DNA of 64,000 nucleotides from Nocardioides cavernae. GTDB lineage: Bacteria > Actinomycetota > Actinomycetes > Propionibacteriales > Nocardioidaceae. The stretch spans positions 496,001 to 560,000 of the forward strand of contig NZ_JACCBW010000002.1 of the NCBI RefSeq assembly GCF_013410035.1, read 5' to 3'. This document shows, piece after piece, positions 15,105 through 22,163 of this stretch. The notes under the pieces are model-generated. The model worked only from the letters and a program-made list of their open reading frames with translations. It was not told where the DNA came from and did no database searches. The position numbers and the translations under genes were made by a program. Within the stretch, counting starts at the first letter, position 1. Each line of letters begins with the position of its first letter.

Positions 15105-16661
15105 ATGCCGCGCACCGACATCTCCGCGTTGGTGGCCGAGGCTGCCGCGGACGTGCCCGACCGGCAGGCCCTCGTCGAGAGCGGCGGTCGCACCCTGACG
15201 TGGCTGCGGCTCGAGGACGAGGTGGCCCGCATCGCGACCGGCCTCGGCGCCCACGGCGTCCGCGCCGGGCAGCGGGTGATGCTCGTCCTCGGCAACCGCA
15301 TCGAGTTCGTCACCACCTACCTCGGCGTGCTCCGGGCGCAGGTCGTCGCCGTGCCGGTGAACCCGCGCTCGACGTCCGGGGAGCTCGCCCGGATGATCGC
15401 GGACTCCGGCACCCGCCTGGTGGTCACCGACGAGACCGCCGTCGAGGTCGTACGCGCGGCGCTGGCCGAGCTGACCGAGCTGGCCGACCTCGCCGCGCCG
15501 ACCGTCGTGGTCACGGGCACCGAGCCGGGGCCGGGCGAGGTCCCGCTCGACGCGCTGCGCGCCGAGGGCGTACGCCCAGTGCCGCCGCTGCCGGACGCCG
15601 AGAAGCTCGCCGCCCTCCTCTACACGAGCGGCACCTCGGGCCGCCCCCGCGCCGCGATGCTCAGCCACCGGGCGCTGCTGGCCAACATCGAGCAGGTCGC
15701 GGCGGTCGAGCCGCCGATGATGCACGGCGACGACGTGGTGCTCGGTGTGCTGCCGCTGTTCCACGTCTACGGCCTCAACGCCGTCCTGGGCGGCGTGCTC
15801 CGCCACCGTGCGCGACTGCTGCTGGTCGAGCACTACGACCCCCAGGCGGTCCTCGACCTCATCGACGACGAGGCGTGCAGCGTCGTGCCCATCGCGCCGC
15901 CCGTCTTCGCGCACTGGCTGCCCGACGAGCACCTGCGCGAACGGCTCGGCCCGGTCCGGCTCGTGCTGTCCGGCTCGGCGCCGCTCGAGCCCGAGGTCAT
16001 CGAGCGCTTCACCGAGATCACCGAGATCCCGGTCCACCAGGGCTACGGGCTGACCGAGGCGGCGCCCGTCGTCACGAGCACGCTGTGCAGCCACGAGCCG
16101 CGGGTCGGCTCCGTCGGTGCCGCGCTGCCGGGCATCGAGCTGCGCCTCGTCGACGAGACGTGGGGACAGCTCGAGGGGGAGGACCCCGGCCGGATCCAGG
16201 TGCGCGGGGACAACCTGTTCTCCGGCTACTGGCCCGACGGCGCGGACGGACCCGACGCCGACGGCTGGTACGCCACCGGAGACGTCGGCTTCCTCGACGC
16301 GAGCGGCGACCTCTTCCTCGTCGACCGGGTCAAGGAGCTCGTGATCGTCAGCGGCTTCAACGTCTACCCCACCGAGGTCGAGGACGTGATCCGGGAGGTC
16401 GACGGGGTCGCCGAGGCGGCCGTCATCGGCGTGCCCGACGCGGAGACCGGCGAGGCCGTGGTGGCCTACGTCGTCGCGTCGCGACCGGTCACCCACCTCG
16501 AGGAGGCGGTGCGGGCCCACGCGATCGTCCGGCTGGCGCGCTTCAAGCAGCCGTCGCGGATCGTGGTCGTCGACGAGCTGCCCCTGACCGTGACCGGCAA
16601 GGTGCAGAAGGGACGCCTGCGCGGCCTCGAGAGACGGCGTACGCAGGGGTTGCTCGAATGA
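15105..16661 (+). CDS. AMP-dependent acyl-CoA synthetase (long-chain fatty acid-CoA ligase type)
   Basis: 518 residues, complete ANL enzyme. A3 P-loop YTSGTSGRPRAAMLSH, A5 GYGLTEAAPVV, A7/A8 YATGDVGFLDASGDLFLVDR followed by VKELVIVSGFNVYPTEVE, and the A10 lysine in LTVTGKVQKGRLR. It activates a carboxylate with ATP and transfers it to CoA; the fatty-acyl class is inferred from overall pattern. ATG 15105 is preceded by GGAAGGAT, usable either as a ribosome site or as a leaderless -10. Divergent from HAD-IB and 7 nt before the glutaredoxin-like gene. Confidence 0.88.
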   Translation: MPRTDISALVAEAAADVPDRQALVESGGRTLTWLRLEDEVARIATGLGAHGVRAGQRVMLVLGNRIEFVTTYLGVLRAQVVAVPVNPRSTSGELARMIADSGTRLVVTDETAVEVVRAALAELTELADLAAPTVVVTGTEPGPGEVPLDALRAEGVRPVPPLPDAEKLAALLYTSGTSGRPRAAMLSHRALLANIEQVAAVEPPMMHGDDVVLGVLPLFHVYGLNAVLGGVLRHRARLLLVEHYDPQAVLDLIDDEACSVVPIAPPVFAHWLPDEHLRERLGPVRLVLSGSAPLEPEVIERFTEITEIPVHQGYGLTEAAPVVTSTLCSHEPRVGSVGAALPGIELRLVDETWGQLEGEDPGRIQVRGDNLFSGYWPDGADGPDADGWYATGDVGFLDASGDLFLVDRVKELVIVSGFNVYPTEVEDVIREVDGVAEAAVIGVPDAETGEAVVAYVVASRPVTHLEEAVRAHAIVRLARFKQPSRIVVVDELPLTVTGKVQKGRLRGLERRRTQGLLE

Positions 16662-16668
16662 GGCCTTC

Positions 16669-16908
16669 GTGAGCGCCCGCGTCACCTTCTACACGCGTCC
16701 CGGCTGCCACCTGTGCGACGAGGCCCGGACCGTGGTGGCCGCGGTGTGCGCCGACCTCGGCGAGTCCTTCGAAGAGGTCGACATCACCACCGACGGTGAC
16801 CTCGAGGACCGCTTCGGCGAGGAGGTGCCCGTGACCTTCGTCGACGGCCGTCAGCACGACTTCTGGCGGGTCGACGAGACCCGGTTGCGGAAGGCTCTCG
16901 GCGCCTGA
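16669..16908 (+). CDS. Glutaredoxin-like protein with CxxC
   Basis: 79 residues, thioredoxin fold of the DUF836 / glutaredoxin-like type: VTFYTRPGCHLC with C13 and C16, EEVDITTDGDLEDRFG, and the cis-Pro loop EVPVTFVDG. Likely a thiol oxidoreductase. It starts at GTG 16669, 7 nt after the CoA ligase. A similar gene stands just upstream of hemA in Mycobacterium, so it marks the conserved frame of this region. Confidence 0.85.
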   Translation: MSARVTFYTRPGCHLCDEARTVVAAVCADLGESFEEVDITTDGDLEDRFGEEVPVTFVDGRQHDFWRVDETRLRKALGA

Positions 16909-16923
16909 GCTGTTGGGACCGGT

Positions 16924-17889
16924 GTGAGGCTCTCCCTGCTCGACCGCTCCCGGACGCGTGCCGGCTCCACCGACGCCGAGGCGCTCGAGGCGACGGTCGC
17001 CCGGGCGGTGCACGCCGAGCAGGCCGGCTACGACAGGTTCTGGGTCGCCGAGCACCACGCCGTCCCGGGCATCGCGTCCGGCACACCGGCCGTGCTGCTC
17101 GCCGCGATCGGGGCGCGCACCTGCCGCATCCGCATCGGGTCGGGTGGCGTGATGCTGCCGCTGCACCAGCCGCTCGTGGTGGCCGAGCAGTTCCTGGTCC
17201 TCGACGCGCTGCACCCCGGACGGGTCGACCTTGGGCTCGGGCGCTCGCTCGGCTTCACCCCGCCCGTACGCCGCGCGCTGCGGCGCGACCACGAGGACGC
17301 CGACACCTTCGAGGACGACCTCGTCGAGCTGCGCGGATACCTCGACGGGACCGCGGACATCACCGCCCGCCCCGCCACGACTGGTGCGGTGCCGATGCAC
17401 GTGCTCGCCACCGGCCGCGGGCTCGAGGTCGCCGCCCGGTTGGGCCTCCCGGTCGTGGTGGGCGGCCCGATCCTCGACTCACCCGACCTGGTGCCCGCGC
17501 TCACGGCGTACCGCCGCGACTTCCTCCCCCACGCCGGCAGCGCCTCGCGCGTGACGGTCTCGCTCGACGTGCTGGTGGCGGACGACGACGCGACCGCACG
17601 CGAGCTCGCCCTCCCCGAGGCGTGGGCGATGGCCCGCTCGCGACAGACCGGCGAGTTCCCGCCGCTCGAGCCGGTGCGCGACATCCGGTCGGCGCCGTGG
17701 CCGGACCAGGTGCGCCGGCGGGTCGAGGCGTCGCTCGAGCGGACCGCCGCGGGTCGCCCCGAGGTCGTACGCCGCCGGCTCGAGGCGCTCGCCGAGCGGA
17801 CGGGTGCCGAGGAGGTGCTCGCCAGCTCGTCGACCTTCGACCGCGACGCGCTGATCGCCTCGGACCGGATGCTGCGCGACCTGATCTGA
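16924..17889 (+). CDS. LLM-class flavin-dependent oxidoreductase (MsnO8-like)
   Basis: 321 residues beginning LSLLDRSRTRAGSTDAEA. Bacterial luciferase-like barrel features: FWVAEHHAVPGIASGTP, RIRIGSGGVMLPLHQPLVVAEQF, HPGRVDLGLGRSLGF and a late ERTGAEEVLASSSTFDRDAL. Uses FMNH2 or F420H2; cofactor and substrate are not deducible. GTG 16924 follows the glutaredoxin-like stop by 15 nt. Confidence 0.85.
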   Translation: MRLSLLDRSRTRAGSTDAEALEATVARAVHAEQAGYDRFWVAEHHAVPGIASGTPAVLLAAIGARTCRIRIGSGGVMLPLHQPLVVAEQFLVLDALHPGRVDLGLGRSLGFTPPVRRALRRDHEDADTFEDDLVELRGYLDGTADITARPATTGAVPMHVLATGRGLEVAARLGLPVVVGGPILDSPDLVPALTAYRRDFLPHAGSASRVTVSLDVLVADDDATARELALPEAWAMARSRQTGEFPPLEPVRDIRSAPWPDQVRRRVEASLERTAAGRPEVVRRRLEALAERTGAEEVLASSSTFDRDALIASDRMLRDLI

Positions 17890-17935
17890 CGCCGGGCCCG
17901 ACACCGGTGTCGGCGGCGGGTGCTGGGATGGACCG

Positions 17936-18322
17936 ATGATCGAGGTCGTCGTCGGGGCGCTGCTGCGCGAGGGCCGCGTGCTGCTCGGCCACCGCAGGCC
18001 CGACAAGCACGCGTTCCCCGACACCTGGGACCTGCCCGGCGGGGTGGTCGAGCCCGGCGAGTCGCTGCGCGCCGCCCTCGCCCGCGAGCTGCGCGAGGAG
18101 CTCGACGTGTCCGTCGACGCGACGACGGTGACCCTGCTGTGCCGGGCGGACCTCGGGACCGCGCAGCTCAGCGCGTGGCTCGTGCCGGACTGGGTGGGGG
18201 AGGCGCGTAACGCGGCTCCGGAGGAGCACGACGACCTGCGCTGGTGCGGGCTCGACGACCTGCCACCGCTCGCCCACCCCGACGTACGGGCGGCGGTGGT
18301 GCGGGTGCTGGGCGGCGGGTGA
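17936..18322 (+). CDS. NUDIX hydrolase
   Basis: 128 residues. The NUDIX box runs at about 36-58: GVVEPGESLRAALARELREE matches GX5EX7REUXEEXGU with the Gly as GG and the last Gly replaced by Asp. LLGHRRPDKHAFPDTWDLPG at the front resembles MutT-type 8-oxo-dGTPases, but the substrate is open. ATG 17936. Confidence 0.85.
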   Translation: MIEVVVGALLREGRVLLGHRRPDKHAFPDTWDLPGGVVEPGESLRAALARELREELDVSVDATTVTLLCRADLGTAQLSAWLVPDWVGEARNAAPEEHDDLRWCGLDDLPPLAHPDVRAAVVRVLGGG

Positions 18323-18332
18323 GCGTGGTGCC

Positions 18333-18372
18333 GGCCCGGCACGTCCCAAAGAAGGATGTGACGTGCCCGGCC
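18333..18372 (+). terminator. Inverted repeat after the NUDIX gene
   Basis: Arms of 13 nt (18333-18345 and 18360-18372) match at 12 positions, loop 14 nt. No T-run follows; probably a terminator of the NUDIX transcript, possibly a structure in the next gene's leader. Confidence 0.45.
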
Positions 18373-18424
18373 CACGGGCGAGGCTCGTGGACGTCGTTGC
18401 TCGCCCCTCTGCGAAGGAGCCACC

Positions 18425-18781
18425 ATCGCCACCGTCACCGACCACGACTCCTACATCGCTGCCGCGTCCGAGTCGTTCCGCCCCGTCCTCCACCGCATCC
18501 GCAGTCTCGTGCGCGAGGCACTCCCCGAGGCGGAGGAGATGACGGCCTACGACATGCCGGGTTTCCGGGTCGGGGGCACGGTCGTGGCGAGCTACGCGGC
18601 CTTCAGCAAGCACGTCGGCCTGTACGTCCTCGCTCCCGCCATCGCCGATCACCACGACGAGATCGCGGCGGCCGGGCTGAGGTCGAGCAAGACCGGCATC
18701 ACCTTCCCACCGAGCAAGCCGGTGCCGGACGACCTCGTCACTCGCCTCGCACGAGCGTCGGGGCGTCACGCCGGCTCCTGA
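18425..18781 (+). CDS. DUF1801 (YdhG-like) protein with an apparent ATC start
   Basis: The frame from 18425 reads ATVTDHDSYIAAASESFRPV after the first codon, then AEEMTAYDMPGFRVGG and SKTGITFPPSKPVPDDLV, the DUF1801 pattern; total 118 residues if started here. The codon at 18425 is ATC. GAAGGAG stands 5 nt upstream of it, ideal for an ATG, and family members begin exactly at this point. The nearest standard start is GTG 18509, which has no ribosome site and would remove the first helix. Either ATC is used, or the start was lost by mutation. Function of the family is unclear. Confidence 0.65.
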   Translation: MATVTDHDSYIAAASESFRPVLHRIRSLVREALPEAEEMTAYDMPGFRVGGTVVASYAAFSKHVGLYVLAPAIADHHDEIAAAGLRSSKTGITFPPSKPVPDDLVTRLARASGRHAGS

Positions 18782-18834
18782 GCCTGGCCCGGCGGGAGGA
18801 GCCGAGAGCAGGCCGCAGCGTGCAGGATGGCGTC

Positions 18835-19296
18835 ATGAGGCCGTGGTGGTGGTGGGCGGCGGGGGCATCGGGCTTCCTCGTCATGTCCGCTGCCAGCGTC
18901 TGGGCGCCGATGCAGCCAGAGCTGTTCCCCACCGGGGCCGCCTGCCAGATCGCGCCGTGCGGAACGCTCGAGGACCCGGACCGATGGCGAGCGGCGTGGT
19001 TCCTCTGGCTGGTCGGCGCACTCGTCGCGGCGGTCGCCTCCGCCTTCGTGCTGGCTCCGAGGCGGCCGGGTCGACGCGACGTCGTGCTGCTCGTGGCGTC
19101 TGCGGGGCTGGTCGTCCTCCCGCTGGCGCTGGCGAGCGTCGTCCTGTCGGTCCTCACCTCGGTGCAGGGCGTGGCGACCGCTGCCGCGCTGGTCCCTCTC
19201 GCCGGGCTCGCGGTGCTGGGTTCGTGGGCGCGTGGGGAGAGCGCATCACGCAGGGACACCAGCCGATCGACCTCGGGCGCCAGTCCTTCGGCCTAG
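18835..19296 (+). CDS. Membrane protein, unknown function
   Basis: 153 residues starting MRPWWWWAAGASGFLVMS. Four hydrophobic segments at about 5-22, 54-76, 84-107 and 112-130; a short loop with two Cys (GAACQIAPCG) faces outside after the first span. AGGAT lies 6 nt before ATG 18835 and could serve as ribosome site or -10. I do not recognise a family. Confidence 0.6.
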   Translation: MRPWWWWAAGASGFLVMSAASVWAPMQPELFPTGAACQIAPCGTLEDPDRWRAAWFLWLVGALVAAVASAFVLAPRRPGRRDVVLLVASAGLVVLPLALASVVLSVLTSVQGVATAAALVPLAGLAVLGSWARGESASRRDTSRSTSGASPSA

Positions 19297-19299
19297 TCT
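19294..19299 (+). promoter_or_regulatory. -10 box TAGTCT, leaderless spacing
   Basis: TAGTCT is followed by exactly 7 nt and GTG 19307. It overlaps the stop of the preceding gene. Confidence 0.5.
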
Positions 19300-19306
19300 C
19301 CACTGC

Positions 19307-19600
19307 GTGGAGCACGACGCCCGGACGCCGACCGGTTGGCACGACGCCAGCCAGGCGAACGAGACCGAGCCCGGCGCAGCCGGCCTGGGTGTGGTCGGCC
19401 TCGTCATCGGGATCGTCAGCGCTGTTCTCGCACTGACCGTCTACCTCACCCTGCTCGCCGTCGTCGGAGCCGTGATTGCGCTCGTGCTGGGAATGCTGGC
19501 TCTGGGCGATGAACGGAGCCGGCTCGCCGGAATCAGCGCGATCGTGGCGGGGGCCGGCGCCCTCGTCTGCGCGACGGTCGTCCTCATGTCGTTGGGATGA
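19307..19600 (+). CDS. Small two-span membrane protein (DUF4190-like)
   Basis: 97 residues. The polar N terminus (EHDARTPTGWHDASQANETE) is followed by GLGVVGLVIGIVSAVLALTV, a second hydrophobic block and a GMLALGDERSRLAG loop of the kind found in DUF4190 proteins. GTG 19307 is chosen because of the exact leaderless -10 spacing. Confidence 0.6.
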   Translation: MEHDARTPTGWHDASQANETEPGAAGLGVVGLVIGIVSAVLALTVYLTLLAVVGAVIALVLGMLALGDERSRLAGISAIVAGAGALVCATVVLMSLG

Positions 19601-19673
19601 CCGCCAGCCGCGGCCCGCGTGGCCGCAACGGGACGGGGTCGGCACGTCCGATCGGCGCGTTGCGTGCCTGTGG

Positions 19674-19699
19674 CCCCGCCATCGTGGTGACTGGCGGGG
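19674..19699. terminator. Hairpin between convergent genes
   Basis: CCCCGCC (19674-19680) and GGCGGGG (19693-19699) with a 12-nt loop, between the convergent DUF4190-like and HNH genes. Could terminate both; no T-run on either side. Confidence 0.4.
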
Positions 19700-19711
19700 T
19701 GTGGGGCGGGG

Positions 19712-21175
19712 TCATCGTCGGCGGGGTTGCGGGACGTCGGGCGGTGGTCCGGCGTCGATCGGCTGGGTTCCGGTGGGGTCGCGTCGGAAGCGGTGGCCGT
19801 GGGGTGAGGTCCACTCGTACGCCCCCGGCTCGGGCGTCTCGTAGTGCCAGGAGCTGTGGGTCTTGAGCCTGTGGTGGGTCCGGCACAGCGGCGCGAGGTT
19901 CGTGGTGCTCGTGGGTCCGCCGGCGTCGAACGGGATGACGTGGTCGAGGTCGCAGCGGCGGGCGGATCTTGTGCACCACGGGAACATGCAGGTGCGGTCG
20001 CGGAGGATGACGGCCTCGCGGATGCGGGTGGTGGGTTCGTAGGCCGGGGTGGAGAGCTCGGCGTTCAGGTCGATCACCGGTCGGATGGTGACCTTGGTGT
20101 GGGAGTCGGTGCACCAGTCCTTGACGTGGTCGAGCAGGACCAGGCGCTGGCCCTCTTCGAGGCGGCCGGTGGCGTCGAGGATTGGGCCGTCCGGGGTCGG
20201 GGTGGCGTTGAAGTGGGTGTGGAGGACGACCTCGCGGGCGACTGGGAGGTCGGGTCTCGATACGCCCGCTCGTTCCTCACGGGCTACTCGACCGCCTTCG
20301 TGTACCGCCTCGCGGGCTGCTCGACCACCTTCATCAGTGGCGCGGGCTGCTCGACCACCTTGGGCGAACAGGTCGAGTGCGGTCTGGGTGCGGGCGAGGT
20401 CGCCGAGGGCGGCGGAGCGGCGGACGTCGAGTGAGGCGTCCGATCCGAGGGCCTCCATCGTGGCGGCACCGTGGGTGAGTGCGCGGTCGAGGTCGAGGGC
20501 GTCGGCAATGTCGAGCTCAGCCTCGAACCGCATCGTCCCGGCGTAGTGCACGTCCTCGCCGTGCAGAGTGGCGTGGCGGGGGTCGACGTGCTGCCACCCG
20601 TCCTCCGGATCAGCAGACGGGTCCGCCTCGGCGAGGTCGTACCGCTGGATGGCTTCCGCGACGAGCCGGTCCAGCTGCGCTGGCCCGATCCGTCCGGCCA
20701 CCGCGGCGACCTGGGTGTCGACGAAGGCCGCGGCCTCCATCGTGAGTGCGGGTGAGGAGTGGATCGTCGTCTCCGCGACCGACCGGGCCCGCCAGGCAGG
20801 CACTGATCCGGACTGGACTGCGGCATGGAGTCGGGGGAGGCGGTGGCGCAGCTCGAGCGCGTGCCCGACGAGACGCTTCGCCGACGGGGTCGAGACCCCG
20901 AGCACCGCACCGAGCTCCGCGACGCAGAACTCCGCCACCAGAGGCGTACCCGGACCCGCGATGGGCTCCTCGTGCTCACACCCCGGCACGGCGAAGGTGG
21001 CCACGGAGTGGATCGACTCCGGCGGGTGCAGGTCAGCCCACCGGGCGGCGACGTCCAGCAGGTCGGCCGCGGCACGATCCTCGGCCGCCTTGCGGGACCG
21101 AGCGAGCGCGAGCAGGCCGGCAGCGGAGAGGTCGTCGTCGACCTCCGCTGCGTCCCGTTCGAGCACCTCGATCAT
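19712..21175 (-). CDS. DUF222/HNH endonuclease-signature protein with an internal repeat insertion
   Basis: 487 residues. The long helical DUF222 region (RKAAEDRAAADLLDVAARWADLH; GRIGPAQLDRLVAEAIQRYD) is followed by a C-terminal HNH: CMFPWC, CDLDHVIPFDAGG, TNLAPLCRTHHRLKT. Such genes are abundant in Nocardioides and relatives, and their role is unclear. Residues about 270-308 are Gly/Arg/Ala-rich copies (GGRAAR, GGRAARE, GGRVARE) translated from an interspersed repeat that disrupts the family alignment without shifting the frame. ATG 21175 has TATAAT at leaderless distance; TTG 21226 is an unlikely upstream alternative. Confidence 0.85.
   Translation of the reverse strand: MIEVLERDAAEVDDDLSAAGLLALARSRKAAEDRAAADLLDVAARWADLHPPESIHSVATFAVPGCEHEEPIAGPGTPLVAEFCVAELGAVLGVSTPSAKRLVGHALELRHRLPRLHAAVQSGSVPAWRARSVAETTIHSSPALTMEAAAFVDTQVAAVAGRIGPAQLDRLVAEAIQRYDLAEADPSADPEDGWQHVDPRHATLHGEDVHYAGTMRFEAELDIADALDLDRALTHGAATMEALGSDASLDVRRSAALGDLARTQTALDLFAQGGRAARATDEGGRAAREAVHEGGRVAREERAGVSRPDLPVAREVVLHTHFNATPTPDGPILDATGRLEEGQRLVLLDHVKDWCTDSHTKVTIRPVIDLNAELSTPAYEPTTRIREAVILRDRTCMFPWCTRSARRCDLDHVIPFDAGGPTSTTNLAPLCRTHHRLKTHSSWHYETPEPGAYEWTSPHGHRFRRDPTGTQPIDAGPPPDVPQPRRR
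20253..20366. repeat. Palindromic-type interspersed repeat inserted in frame in the HNH gene
   Basis: Three near-identical 18-21-nt units of the form GGGCT(A/G)CTCGACC(G/A)CCTT begin at 20281, about 20313 and 20343, after a GGTCTCGATACGCCCGCTCG segment at 20253. About 114 nt, a multiple of three, so the reading frame survives. The sequence type is one I associate with REP-like repeats between Nocardioides genes. Confidence 0.6.
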
Positions 21176-21182
21176 GTGTTCG

Positions 21183-21188
21183 ATTATA
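21183..21188 (-). promoter_or_regulatory. -10 box TATAAT of the HNH gene, leaderless spacing
   Basis: A perfect TATAAT on the minus strand ends 7 nt before ATG 21175, in an AT-rich island unusual for this DNA. Confidence 0.6.
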
Positions 21189-21420
21189 TGTGAATAGTCT
21201 GACAGCCGCCCGTGGTGGAGCGTCAAGATCGGCCTGGGTTCCGACCGGGCCGCTGGGCGCCCTGCTCAACCACCGGATGGCGGGCGCGTTACGCCCTCGC
21301 CAGACCCCATCCACATGGGCCCACGGGGGCTCCGTTACGCCCTCCGAGCCCCCGGATGCAAGTCGGGAGACCCCCGCTTCGGGTGGGTCTTCTCACATGT
21401 GCTAGCCCGCCCTCCCGACG
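21189..21420. other. Non-coding stretch between HNH and rex with hairpins
   Basis: No gene is supported here. It holds a perfect 8-bp hairpin GGGGGCTC (21325-21332) / GAGCCCCC (21346-21353), the motif CGTTACGCCCTC twice (near 21289 and 21333), and an AGACCC (21368-21373) / GGGTCT (21385-21390) stem followed by TCTC. All lie upstream of the rex promoter and may insulate it from read-through. Confidence 0.5.
21368..21394 (+). terminator. Terminator-like hairpin upstream of the rex promoter
   Basis: AGACCC/GGGTCT with an additional inner CCG/CGG pairing and a pyrimidine-rich TCTTCTC downstream. Confidence 0.4.
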
Positions 21421-21422
21421 TT

Positions 21423-21451
21423 TTGTTCTCCCGTTCACAAACTCCTACAGT
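21423..21451 (+). promoter_or_regulatory. rex promoter with overlapping Rex operator
   Basis: TTGTTC (21423-21428), 17-nt spacer, TACAGT (21446-21451). The 18-nt TTGTTCTCCCGTTCACAA at 21423-21440 matches the Rex operator form TTGTGAA-N4-TTCACAA fully in the right half and at TTGT in the left half. It covers the -35 and most of the spacer, so bound Rex would block RNA polymerase. Streptomyces rex-hem operons are autoregulated in this way. Confidence 0.65.
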
Positions 21452-21494
21452 GGCGGAGTCCACGCGAGGTTCGCGGGACTGGAAAGAAGCAGCT

Positions 21495-22163
21495 GTGACC
21501 GCACGGACCCCCGACTCTGCCCGGGACATTCCCGAGGCAACTGTCGCTCGGCTTCCCGTGTACCTGCGTGCCCTGACGAGCCTCGCCGACGACGGCACGA
21601 CCACCTGCTCCAGCGAGGAGCTCGCCGCGTCCGCCGGCGTCAACAGCGCCAAGCTGCGCAAGGACCTCTCCTACCTCGGCAGCTACGGCACCCGCGGTGT
21701 CGGCTACGACGTGGAGTACCTCCGCTACCAGATCGCCCGCGAGATCGGCGTGACCCAGGACTGGCCCGTGGTCATCGTCGGCATCGGGAACCTCGGCCAC
21801 GCGCTCGCCAACTACTCCGGGTTCCGCAGCCGCGGCTTCCGGGTGGTCGCGCTGCTCGACGCCGATCGGGACCGTACGGGCGAGACCGTCGCCGGCCTCG
21901 ACGTGCGCGCCTTCGAGGACCTCGAGTCGATCGTCGCGGACAACGACGTGTCCATCGGCGTGATCGCCACCCCGGCGGTCGCCGCGCAGTCGGTCGCGGA
22001 CCGGATGGTCGCCGCCGGCATCACCAGCATCCTCAACTTCGCGCCCACGGTCCTGTCGGTCCCCGACGGGGTCGACGTCAGGAAGGTGGACCTCTCCATC
22101 GAGCTGCAGATCCTCGCCTACCACGAGCAGCGCAAGTCCGTGAGCTCGGAGGTGGTCTCGTGA
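21495..22163 (+). CDS. rex: Redox-sensing transcriptional repressor Rex
   Basis: 222 residues. Winged HTH at about 15-75: LPVYLRALTSLADDG, CSSEELAASAGVNSAKLRKD and LSYLGSYGTRGVGYDVEYL are near-invariant in Rex. The Rossmann motif VVIVGIGNLGHALANY binds NADH/NAD+, FAPTVLSVPDGV and a C-terminal helix complete the protein. High NADH releases it from DNA, derepressing respiratory genes. GTG 21495 is preceded by GGAAAGAAG; upstream frame is open but not Rex-like. It overlaps hemA by 4 nt, so it is the first gene of rex-hemACDB. Confidence 0.96.
   Translation: MTARTPDSARDIPEATVARLPVYLRALTSLADDGTTTCSSEELAASAGVNSAKLRKDLSYLGSYGTRGVGYDVEYLRYQIAREIGVTQDWPVVIVGIGNLGHALANYSGFRSRGFRVVALLDADRDRTGETVAGLDVRAFEDLESIVADNDVSIGVIATPAVAAQSVADRMVAAGITSILNFAPTVLSVPDGVDVRKVDLSIELQILAYHEQRKSVSSEVVS

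Noticed and set aside
14436-16685. A 749-codon frame on the minus strand opposite the CoA ligase
   Set aside because: The plus-strand ligase has all ANL motifs; the minus translation is low-complexity Asp/Arg/Gly.
19712-21175. Mobile intron or homing endonuclease
   Set aside because: DUF222/HNH genes in this group are free-standing; no intron boundaries or intein splice motifs are visible around it.
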